DNA of 64,000 nt from Linanthus parryae (lineage: Eukaryota; Streptophyta; Magnoliopsida; Ericales; Polemoniaceae). The DNA lies in NCBI GenBank assembly GCA_023055425.1, contig JALGPY010000010.1:20681363-20745362 (forward strand), read 5' to 3'. A program made the position numbers and the translations under genes. The first letter of the stretch is position 1; the number at the start of each line of letters is the position of its first letter. The notes beneath the pieces were generated by a model. That model worked only from the letters and a program-made list of their open reading frames with translations, was not told where the DNA came from and searched no databases. Shown one piece after another: positions 21,902-33,119 of the stretch.

Positions 21902-23510
21902 ACAGGTGGTAGAGCATAACGTAGTTTATGTGTTACGATTTTGTTGTTTTAACACTTTAAATTCATGTTTATCGCGTGAAACGAAAAATTAAGCATAGTG
22001 GATGCAATTGAATGGAGATTCAATCTAATATGATGTAATTGTGCATTGGATGTAACAAATTAGTGAGTTTCTTGGATTGAAGATTAGGTTTTGGGCACAT
22101 GTTTGGAAAAAGGGTTTTTCAACATGGAAACAACTTGGATTGGGCAAAAAGGAAGGATTTGTTTTTGGAAACAACTCCCATAAGGGTTCGGCCCCCCTAA
22201 GGGGACAGCCCCTATGCCTTGCTGCCCAAGTCACTCACGGCCTAAGTGGCGGCCGGGCCTAGGCGCGACCGGGGTGACCAACGGCTTGGACTTGGCTGGG
22301 CCCTAGGGCCGTGCGTGATCCAATGGGGCTTTGGGAAGTCTTTTTGGATTGTTTTTAACCCTACTTCTTCCAAAACAATTAAAGTTGAACAAGCGCTTTA
22401 AAACTGGTTTTAACTGTTTATGTGCTATTCACATGGTGATTGGATATGGCCCTAGGTTGTGGTTTGTGTGTGAATGTTTATTTTGTGGTTTGTTTTTTGG
22501 CCTGCGAGTTGATCAATTAATGTAATAATTAATTAAGGTTTTACGGCCTGCGATTCGTCTCTTTCTCAACTTGTGAGATTTATTTTATTTCGTATAGGAG
22601 TAGCTAGATAAAATAGATTGTTAGCCAAGATTGAAGAAAAGAAGCCTAAAGACATTGGAGCCATGGAGATGGAGCATGGAGCATTCCACAAAACTATAAA
22701 GGATGGACCAAAAGATGGATGCGCATGGCAATGTAATATATTTTAGGGTTCATAGATATTCTCATTGGCTTGGGAATATCTTAGTCTAGAAAGGCCATAT
22801 CCACATCATGTTTAATTTTTTGTGGTTGTTTATTTTATTGTCTTATTATTTTGTGATTGGTGCATGGTTGATGCATGCGATTAGGATAATAAGATAATTA
22901 GACAACCCGGATCTATGATTTGGAGTTTTTCCCAAAACTCAAACATATATATCACGTTGATATAGATCCACATGCAAATTAAAATTGAAAGGAAAATCCC
23001 TCAATAAAAATATTGTGTTTATGCCTTCTCGTTATTTAGACACTCATCATGATCACAATATTCCATGATAGTGCGTGCCAAAGCATGGCAACATGGTTTA
23101 TAGTGATAAGATGCGACGACACGTAACAATGTGCAATTGTTTATGTAAGAGGTTGGACCCAACTAGGTAGATTTAATAAGATTAAAAGAAACTAGAGGCA
23201 TAAAATTGGGATTATTCATAGGGATGGATAAATAATGGTTATTTGCCCAATTGAACCAAGAGTTAGATATGATGTAATTGGAATGGTTCCTACCTAAATA
23301 ACCAATTCCGGGTGACTTTCCAAAGCAAGCTCGAAAAAGGCGAAATATGGATCTTGGCCCACTAGAAAATATAAAGATATTTTCCGCATTAATATGGAGG
23401 GTTATTAATCCGAGAAAAATAGTTGGAGCTATATTAAATAATCTAGCCATTATTGAGTATAGTAAAATCACACTAAAATCTTGTATATTTCTCGTTTTTG
23501 TAAAATTCCA
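21902..23510 (+). other. Long untranslated leader of Copia unit 1
   Basis: About 1.6 kb between PBS and gag without a long ORF in the sense frame. The same leader is recognisable in reverse in the old remnant at 44950-45554, so it belongs to the family and is not an insertion. Confidence 0.7.
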
Positions 23511-26500
23511 ATGGCAAACAATTCATCGAATTCATCACACTCCCTACGAGATGTTCTTGAGAAGGCCAAGCTTTTTGGAACCAACTTTTTGGACGTGTAC
23601 AGAAATTTAAGAATTTTTCTTAAACAAGAAAAGAAAATGTACACACTAGAAGAAGAAGTTCCATAGGGTCCAGAGCACAATACCCCAGCAGCCTTAAAGG
23701 CGTATCAGAGTGTTGACGATGCTAATGATGCGGCCTGCCTTATGCTTTGCACCATGACTCCTGAGCTTCAGAAGCAACATGAGAACATGAATGCAGTCCA
23801 TATGATCAAAAACTTGAAGCAGCTCTTTCAAGAGCAGGAAAGGGTTTAACGGTATGAAGTTTCTCGGGCATTGTTCAAGATTCACTTGGCATAAGGGAAC
23901 CCAGTAGGACCGCATGTGTTGCGGATGATCGCGTATCTTGAGAATCTCGATCACCTAGGTTCCCCGATTGGTCAAGAGTTGGCCACAGATCTCATTCTGC
24001 AATTGGTGCAGGATAGTTATGGAAAGTTCATCATGAACTATAACATGAATGAGATAGCCCAGCCTCTGCCAGAGCTACTCAATATGTTCAGTACAGCTCA
24101 ACAATCCATCAAAAAGGGAAAGGGAAAGGCCATAATGACGGTGCTGAAAGGAAAGGGTAAAAGGTTTGCCTCTACCTCCAAGGGTAAAGGCAAGGCAATT
24201 GCTAAACCTAAGGACAATGCTCTTAAACCTGTTGGTGGCGTGGCCAAAGGCGTGATCAAGGGTGATTATCACTACTGCCTTCAGCCTGAACACTGGAAGA
24301 GGAATTGGACAATGTATATGGAGGATAAAAGGCTTGGGATAGTGATCCCACAACCACAAGGTATTTTTGTTATAGATTTTAATTTAACTACTTCGTCATC
24401 TTGGGTATTGGATACTGGATGTGGATCTCATATTTGTCGAAATATGCAGGATCTAAGTAGAAGTAGAAGATTAGCAAAAGGAGAGGTGGAATTGCGCGTT
24501 GGGAATGGAGCAAGAGTTGCTGCAGTGGCTATAGGCGTGTATAGGCTATCTCTGCCTTCTGGATTAGTATTAGAATTAGATAATTGCTTTTATGTTCCTG
24601 CTATGAGTAAGAACATTATTTCCGTATCTTGTTTGGACAAGAAAAGTTTTACTATTTCAATAAAGAACAATTGTTGTTCCATTTATTTAGATAGTGTTCA
24701 CTATTGTAGTGCGCAATTATTTAATGGATTATATATCCTTGATCTAAGCTATCCAATCTATAACATAAATACTAAGATGATCAAAATGAATGATTTAAAT
24801 CCTGCTTATCTATGGTATTGTCGTCTAGGCCATATAAATTAGAAACGTGTATCTAGACTCCATAAGGATGGATTTCTAGACTCATTTGATTTTGAAGCAT
24901 ACGAGACATGTGAGGCTTGTTTGTTAGGAAAGATCACGAAGTCCCCTTTCAATAAGAAAGGTGAAAGGACTAGTAAGCAATTACCACTCATACATACTAT
25001 TGTGTGTGGGCCGTTTGCTACACCTGCCAGAGGTAATTATGTCTACTTCATTACATTCACCGATGATTTCAGTAGATATGGATTTGCATACCTTATGAAG
25101 GCTAAATCCGAATATTTTGAGAAATTCAAGGAATTTAAGAATGAAGTAGAGAAGCAACTTGGCAAAAGTATTAAAGCTCTACGATCGGATCGAGGAGATG
25201 AGTACTTGATCCAAGAGTTTGATGATTATCTTAGAGAGTAAGATATATTATCCGAACTCACTCCACCAGGAACGCCACAATGGAATGGTGTATCCGAGAG
25301 GAGGAATCGAACCTTGTTGGACGTGATGAGATGTATGATGTGTCAAACAGATCTTCCGTCATCTTTTTGGCGATATGCTTTAACGTGTGCAGCTTTCACC
25401 ATTAACCGTGTTCCATCCTAATCCCTCATGAAGACACCACATGAGATGTGTAGTGGGAGCCATCCTACAATGTCGTTTTATGAGGATATGGGGCTGAGAT
25501 GTTTATGTAAAACGTTTACTGCCAGACAAACTCGGGCTGAAATCGGATAAGTGTAAATTTGTGAAATACCCTAAGGAAACTAAGGGCTATTATTTCTACA
25601 ATCCTACCGATAACAAAGTGTTTGTTGCTCGGACCGGCGTGTTTCTAGAAAGAGAATTTGTCTGTAAAGAAGAAAGTGGGAGGACTGTAGAACTTGAAGA
25701 AGTTCAAGAACCACAAATTACTGATTCGGTTATGGAACATGAACAGGAACCACAACAGGTTGTGGAGCAACCTGTTCGAGTAACAAAAGAACTTCATAGG
25801 TCCAGTATAGTGCGCCAGGAGCCAGAGAGGTATGGACTTCTCGTGCGGAAACTGGTGACACTATGCTCATAGGAGATGAGCCTACTACCTATGGAGAGGC
25901 CATGAAAGGGACTGACTCTCAGAAGTGGCTAAAAGCCATGAGATCCAAGATGGAATCCATGTACACAAACCAAGTATGGACTTTGGTGGAACCACCCCAA
26001 GGGGTACGCCCCATAGGGTGCAAGTGGGTCTTCAAGAAGAAGACCGACATGGATGGTAATGTAGTTACCTATAAGGGCCGATTTGTGGCTAAAGGATTCA
26101 GACAGATTCATGGTATAGACTATGATGAAACCTTTTCCCCAGTCGCTATGACCAAATCAATCCGAATCCTACTTGCGATTGCGGCTTACTATGACTATGA
26201 GATTTGGCAGATGGATGACAAAACAACATTTCTTTATGGGAATCTTCTCGAGTATGTGTACATGACACAACCAAAAGGTTTTATAAATCCAGAGCATGAA
26301 AATAAAGTCTGTAAACTTCAACGATCCATTTATGGATTGAAGCAAGCTTCTAGGAGTTGGAATCGACGTTTTGATGAAGCTGTCAAAGAGTTTGACTTCA
26401 TCAAGAACGAAGATGAGTCTTGTGTCTACAAGAAGATTAGTGGGAGCTCAGTAGCGTTCCTGGTCTTGTATGTGGATGACATACTAATCATTGGAAACAA

Positions 26501-27483
26501 CATTCCTATGCTGCAATCAGTTAAGGATTGGCTAGGAAAGTGTTTCTCAATGAAAGAATTAGGGGATGACATACTAATCATTTGAAACAACATTCCTATC
26601 TATATAATCGGTATAAAGATCTATAGAAATAGAGCTAAGAGGTTTCTAGGCCTAAGTCAAAGTACATATATAGACAAGGTGTTGAAACAGTTCAACATGC
26701 AAGATTCCAAGAAGGGATTCTTGCCCATGTCTCAAGGACTTACTCTTTCGAAGAGAGATTGTCCATCCAATAAGATTGAGATGGACCGCATGAGTAAGAT
26801 CCCCTATACCTCGGCCATAGGATCTATCATGTACGCCATGTTAAGTACTAGACCGGACGTATCATACGCGTTGAGTATGGCGAGTAGATATAAGTCTAAT
26901 CCGGGTGAGACTCACTGGATAGTGGTCAAGAAAATCCTCAAGTACTTGAGAAGAACTAAGGATGCTTTCTTGATATTTGGAGGTGAGGAAGAGTTGTGTG
27001 TAACTGGTTAAACAGATGCAAGCTTCCAAACTGATAGGGTTGATTTCAGATCACAGTCGAGATTTTTGTTTTTCCTAAATGCAGGAGCTGTGAGCTGGAA
27101 GAGTTCCAAGCAAGAGACAGTTGCTTATTCTACAACAGAGGCTGAGTATATTGCTGCAAGTGGTGCAGCAAAAGAAACTGTTTGGATTAGAAAGTTTGTT
27201 TCTGATCTTTGTGTAGTTCCTAGAATTGAGGATGCCACAGTGTTGTATTGTGACAACACAGGCGCGATCGCTCAATAAGGAACCTAGATCACACCAGAAA
27301 TCCAAACACGTACTTCGGAAGTTCCATCTTATTCGAGAGATTATCAATAGAGGAGATGTGAAGATATGCAAGATTCCTACAGATGACAATCTGGCAGATC
27401 CATTCACGAAGCCGCTTGTTCAGCGCAAGCATGAAGAGCACACTAGGGCGATTGGCATACGCGATGCACCAGATTGGCTCTAG
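23511..27483 (+). pseudogene. gag-pol of Copia unit 1
   Basis: ATG 23511 (MANNSSNSSHSLRDV) opens a UBN2-type gag (LFGTNFLDVYRNLRIFLKQEK) with stops at 23664 and near 23846 and 23892. A degenerate zinc knuckle (HYCLQPEHWKRNW) has lost cysteines. Protease has the intact WVLDTGCGSHIC (catalytic codons 24411-24419). Integrase has DDFSRYGF, RSDRGDEY and NGVSERRNRTLLD, but the first catalytic Asp before VCGP is Ile (24999-25001). RT keeps YVDD (26470-26482) but reads MDDKTTFLYG where MDVKTAFLNG is usual, and a 36-bp piece is duplicated at 26564. RNase H follows (27035-27280), frameshifted after TGAIAQ, ending DAPDWL at 27483. Clearly nonfunctional. Confidence 0.9.
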
Positions 27484-27484
27484 T

Positions 27485-27497
27485 GCAAGTGGGAGAC
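27485..27497 (+). other. Polypurine tract before LTR B
   Basis: gcaagtgggagac lies directly before tgttggaat. The same tract precedes LTR C at about 31580. Confidence 0.8.
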
Positions 27498-28241
27498 TGT
27501 TGGAATAGATGCCCTAGAGGCAATCTAATTTTAGTATGAATTGGCTAGAATAATCACTGTATTATTTATGGAGATATTTAATATAATGAAGTCCTTAGAT
27601 TTACAAATAGTGTTGTTTATCTTAAATATCCCTAGTCAAATATAATGATTAATAGGACGATCATCTATAGACTAGTATGGGGTTGGATTGATATGGAGAT
27701 ATCACGATCCAACACATGGGTATGTATTAGGAGTAATGAGATACTGGATTGACCCAAATCCAAGAAGCCTACATACAAGTTATATAAAGTCACAAGCGCT
27801 TTTCGCGGTGATAAGATATTATCATCCTTAGACTTGAAGTCACTAGATCCTCTAGTTGTGGAATATTGTGCTTTGACAACGCCAAACGCTATTCCGTAAC
27901 TAGGTAGTTATAAAAGCGCATGTTGGGCACAATAGGAAGCCAGCTTAGAGATGTTGAGTGATGTAGACAGGATTTGTCCCTCCCACATAACGGGAGAAGT
28001 TATCCGAGGCCACTCGAGGGATGGCGCCTGTGGAATGTCTGGACAGACTCATATGAATCAATATGGGGATATTGATGTCATATGCATGGATAGGTCTCGA
28101 GAAACATGGATTGGATATATGAGTGTGACTTGTATGTCTCGTGTCCAATCCGGATAATGAGACATAGGGATGCGATAATAAGATCACAAAGGTTTGTGAA
28201 GATGACTATTTCTATTAATTGGGCGGCATGGATGTGTTGCT
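27498..28241 (+). repeat. LTR B, truncated central LTR
   Basis: It corresponds to the first 755 bp of LTR C, with an 11-bp deletion (attcccaggat missing after ggtct). It stops at gttgct, where unit-2 gag sequence begins. TATA box, R and U5 are lost. Confidence 0.9.
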
Positions 28242-31200
28242 GAAAGGAAAGGGTAAAAGGTTTGCCTCTACCTCCAAGGGTAAAGGCAAGGCAATTGCTA
28301 AACCTAAGGACAATGCTCTTAAACCTGTTGGTGGCGTGGCCAAAGGCGTTATCAAGGGTGATTATCACTACTGCCGTCAGCCTGAACACTGGAAGAGGAA
28401 TTGGACAAAGTATATGGAGGATAAAAGGCTTGGGATAGTGATCCCACAACCACAAGGTATTTTTGTTATAGATTTTAATTTAACTACTTCGTCATCTTGG
28501 GTATTGGATACTGGATGTGGATCTCATATTTGTCGAAATATGCAGGATCTAAGTAGAAGTAGAAGATTAGCAAAAGGAGAGGTGGAATTGCGCGTTGGGA
28601 ATGGAGCAAGAGTTGCTGCAGTGGCTATAGGCGTGTATAGGCTATCTCTGCCTTCTGGATTAGTATTAGAATTAGATAATTGCTTTTATGTTCCTGCTAT
28701 GAGTAAGAACATTATTTCCGTATCTTGTTTGGACAAGAAAAGTTTTACTATTTCAATAAAGAACAATTGTTGTTCCATTTATTTAGATAGTGTTCACTAT
28801 TGTAGTGCGCAATTATTTAATGGATTATATATCCTTGATCTAAGCTATCCAATCTATAACATAAATACTAAGATGATCAAAATGAATGATTTAAATCCTG
28901 CTTATCTATGGTATTTTCGTCTAGGCCATATAAATTAGAAACGTGTATCTAGACTCCATAAGGATGGATTTCTAGACTCATTTGATTTTGAAGCAGACGA
29001 GACATGTGAGGCTTGTTTGTTAGGAAAGATCACGAAGTCCTCTTTCAATAAGAAAGGTGAAAGGACTAGTAAGCAATTACCACTCATACATACTATTGTG
29101 TGTGGGCCGTTTGCTACACCTGCCAGAGGTAATTATGTCTACTTCATTACATTCACCGATGATTTCAGTAGATATGGATTTGCATACCTTATGAAGGCTA
29201 AATCCGAATATTTTGAGAAATTCAAGGAATTTAAGAATGAAGTAGAGAAGCAACTTGGCAAAAGTATTAAAGCTCTACGATCGGATCGAGGAGATGAGTA
29301 CTTGATCCAAGAGTTTGATGATTATCTTAGAGAGTAAGATATATTATCCCAACTCACTCCACCAGGAACGCCACAATGGAATGGTGTATCCGAGAGGAGG
29401 AATCGAACCTTGTTGGACGTGATGAGATGTATGATGTGTCAAACAGATCTTCCGTTATCTTTTTGGCGATATGCTTTAACGTGTGCAGCTTTCACCATTA
29501 ACCGTGTTCCATCCTAATCCCTCATGAAGACACCACATGAGATGTGTAGTGGGAGCCATCCTACAATGTCGTTTTATGAGGATATGGGGCTGCGATGTTT
29601 ATGTAAAACGTTTACTGCCAAACAAACTCGGGCTGAAATCGGATAAGTGTAAATTTGTGAAATACCCTAAGGAAACTAAGGGCTATTATTTCTACAATCC
29701 TACCGATAACAAAGTGTTTGTTGCTCGGACCGGCGTGTTTCTAGAAAGATAATTTGTCTGTAAAGAAGAAAGTGGGAGGACTGTAGAACTTGAAGAAGTT
29801 CAAGAACCACAAATTACTGATTCGGTTATGGAACATGAACAGGAACCACAACAGGTTGTGGAGCAACCTGTTCGAGTAACAAAAGAACTTCGTAGGTCCA
29901 GTATAGTGCGCCAGGAGCCAGAGAGGTATGGACTTCTCGTGCGGAAACTGGTGACACTATGCTCATAGGAGATGAGCCTACTACCTATGGAGAGGCCATG
30001 AAAGGGACTGACTCTCAGAAGTGGCTAAAAGCCATGAGATCCAAGATGGAATCCATGTACACAAACCAAGTATGGACTTTGGTGGAACCACCCCAAGGGG
30101 TACGCCCCATAGGGTACAAGTGGGTCTTCAAGAAGAAGACCGACATGGATGGTAATGTAGTTACCTATAAGGGCCGATTTGTGGCTAAAGGATTCAGACA
30201 GATTCATGGTATAGACTATGATGAAACCTTTTCCCCAGTCGCTATGACCAAATCAATCCGAATCCTACTTGCGATTGCGGCTTACTATGACTATGAGATT
30301 TGGCAGATGGATGACAAAACAACATTCCTTTATGGGAATCTTCTCGAGTATGTGTACATGACACAACCAAAAGGTTTTTTAGATCCAGAGCATGAAAATA
30401 AAGTCTCTAACTTCAACGATCCATTTATGGATTGAAGCAAGCTTCTAGGAGTTGGAATCGACGTTTTGATGAAGCTGTCAAAGAGTTTGACTTCATCAAG
30501 AACGAAGATGAGTCTTGTGTCTACAAGAAGATTAGTGGGAGCTCAGTAGCGTTCCTGGTCTTGTATGTGGATGACATACTAATCATTGGAAACAACATTC
30601 CTATGCTGCAATCAGTTAAGGATTGGCTAGGAAAGTATTTCTCAATGAAAGAATTAGGGGATGACATACTAATCATTTGAAACAACATTCCTATCTATAT
30701 AATCGGTATAAAGATCTATAGAAATAGAGCTAATAGGTTTCTAGGCCTAAGTCAAAGTACATATATAGACAAGGTGTTGAAACGGTTCAACATGCAAGAT
30801 TCCAAGAAGGGATTCTTGCCCATGTCTCATGGACTTACTCTTTCGAAGAGAGATTGTCCATCCAATAAGATTGAGATGGACCGCATGAGTAAGATCCCCT
30901 ATGCCTCGGCCATAGGATCTATCATGTACGCCATGTTAAGTACTAGACCGGACGTATCATACGCGTTGAGTATGGCGAGCAGATATAAGTCTAATCCGGG
31001 TGAGACTCACTGGATAGTGGTCAAGAAAATCCTCAAGTACTTGAGAAGAACTAAGGATGCGTTCTTGATATTTGGAGGTGAGGAAGAGTTGTGTGTAACT
31101 GGTTACACAGATGCAAGCTTCCAAACTGACAGGGTTGATTTCAGATCACAGTCGAGATTTTTGTTTTTCCTAAATGCAGGAGCTGTGAGCTGGAAGAGTT

Positions 31201-31578
31201 CCAAGCAAGAGACAGTTGCTTATTCTACAACAGAGGCTGAGTATATTGCTGCAAGTGGTGCACTAAAAGAAACTGTTTGGATTAGAAAGTTTGTTTCTGA
31301 TCTTTGTGTAGTTCCTAGAATCGAGGATGCCACAGTGTTGTATTGTGACAACACAGGCGCGATCGCTCAATAAGGAACCTAGATCACACTTGAAATCCAA
31401 ACACGTACTTCGGAAGTTCCATCTTATTCGAGAGATTATCAATAGAGGAGATGTGAAGATATGCAAGATTCCTACAGATGATAATCTGGCAGATCCATTC
31501 ACGAAGCCGCTTGTTCAGCGCAAGCATGAAGAGCACACTAGGGCGATTGGCATACGCGATGCACCAGATTGGCTCTAG
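28242..31578 (+). pseudogene. Partial gag-pol of Copia unit 2
   Basis: It begins inside gag (GKGKRFASTSKGKGKAI) and matches unit 1 from 24146 to 27483 with a net one-base difference. It shares the Ile for Asp in the integrase, the stop after RLGHIN, the TAA after DYLRE, the MDDKTTFLYG variant and the 36-bp RT duplication (30569-30604 and 30659-30694). Private changes are a one-base deletion near 30405 that shifts RT, and a TAA at 29750-29752. The Tyr codon at 31106 is where unit 1 has a stop at 27009. It has no start, leader or PBS. Confidence 0.9.
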
Positions 31579-31592
31579 AGCAAGTGGGAGAC

Positions 31593-33001
31593 TGTTGGAA
31601 TAGATGCCCCAGAGGCAATCTAATTTTAGTATGAATTGGCTAGAATAATCACTGTATTATTTATGGAGATATTTAATATAATGAAGTCCTTAGATTTACA
31701 AATAGTGTTGTTTATCTTAAATATCCCTAGTCAAATACAATGATTAATAGGACGATCATCTATAGACTAGTATGGGGTTGGATTGATATGGAGATATCAC
31801 GATCCAACACATGGGTATGTATTAGGAGTAATGAGATACTGGATTGACCCAAATCCAAGAAGCCTACATACAAGTTATATAAAGTCACAAGCGCTTTTCG
31901 CGGTGATAAGATATTATCATCCTTAGACTTGAAGTCACTAGATCCTCTAGTTGTGGAATATTGTGCTTTGACAACGCCAAACGCTATTCCGTAACTGGGT
32001 AGTTATAAAAGCGCATGTTGGGCACAATAGGAAGCAAGCTTAGAGATGTTGAGTGATGTAGACAGGATTTGTCTCTCCCACATAACGGGAGAAGTTATCC
32101 GAGGCCACTCGAGGGATGGCGCCTGTGGAATGTCTGGACAGACTCATATGAATCAATATGGGGATATTGATGTCATATGCATGGATAGGTCTATTCCCAG
32201 GATCGAGAAACATGGATTGGATATATGAGTGTGACTTGTATGTCTCGTGTCCAATCCGGATAATGAGACATAGGGATGCGATAATAAGATCACAAAGGTT
32301 TGTGAAGATGACTATTTCTATTAATTGGGCGGCATGGATGTGTTGCTAGACACCGCTCCATGTTTGTAAATAGTTACTACCAATTAAGTAAAAACCTATG
32401 GGGTCACACGCCATATGGATATAATTGGAAAAGAGACTTAATTAATAAGGATTAATGAAAAGGATCATATTGCGACAAGTTGCTAACTCAGTAGGACTAA
32501 TTAGCAGATAATACTAGTCCATATATGGATATGATTAGTATTGGGCCCTTTATGGAAACAACTAGGAGTAGTTCGAATATATAAAAGAACTCCTTCCTTC
32601 CCTCTCAATACATTTTATTCATAACACATATTGAGAGGAGAGAAAAGAGTTGGGAGCAAGCAAGGTAAAGAGGCCGCCACCCCTTACCCGCCGCCCCAAA
32701 GCAGTCGTCCACAAAAGGAGGCCGAATCCTCCTTTGTGGTTCTTGTTGCGTGATTTATTCGTCTTCTTCCTCCGTTCTAGATAGAACAAGAAGGTTGTGA
32801 AGGTCCAATTCTCTATCCTAGGCGTGTATCAACCGTAGAGAACGTGACATTATTCGCATTTGAAGTCATCAACGGAGAACCCAAAGGTAAACACATATTA
32901 ATCCTATAATATCGTTATGTGTTCTGGACTTGTGATCTTTGGAGGGATTTGAACGGAATAATTATCTTCTTCCGCTTTGAATCCATGTTCAAAACCCAAC
33001 A
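31593..33001 (+). repeat. LTR C (3' LTR) of Copia tandem
   Basis: 1409 bp, tgttggaatag to aacccaaca, full length including the TATA region, and the same family as LTR A. Confidence 0.92.
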
Positions 33002-33113
33002 GTCTTAACCAACAACTAAAAACTAGAAAAGATGTAAAAAGAAAACTACTAACTAACTAAGAAAGTAAATAAAATCAAATCTAAAGCCTAGCCGCTCCCA
33101 GGAAACGGCGCCA
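33002..33113 (-). other. Leader start and primer-binding site of minus-strand Gypsy element
   Basis: Read on the minus strand, 33113-33095 is tggcgccgtttcctgggag, close to the Asp-tRNA PBS of Athila and Tat Gypsy elements. The usual agtttt spacer separates it from the LTR. The 90 bp to its left are leader, resumed after the nested Copia. Confidence 0.75.
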
Positions 33114-33119
33114 AAAACT

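Larger units (their letters stand above)
20479..33001 (+). mobile_element. Copia retrotransposon tandem with three LTRs (LTR-internal-LTR-internal-LTR)
   Basis: LTR A (20479-21887) and LTR C (31593-33001) are both exactly 1409 bp. A partial LTR B (27498-28241) sits between two nearly identical pol units. Flanks show a near-perfect target duplication: gtttt at 20474-20478 and gtctt at 33002-33006. The two units share the same stops and internal 36-bp duplication, so the second arose by copying this locus and not by an independent insertion. Inserted in the leader/ORF region of the minus-strand Gypsy element. Confidence 0.9.
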
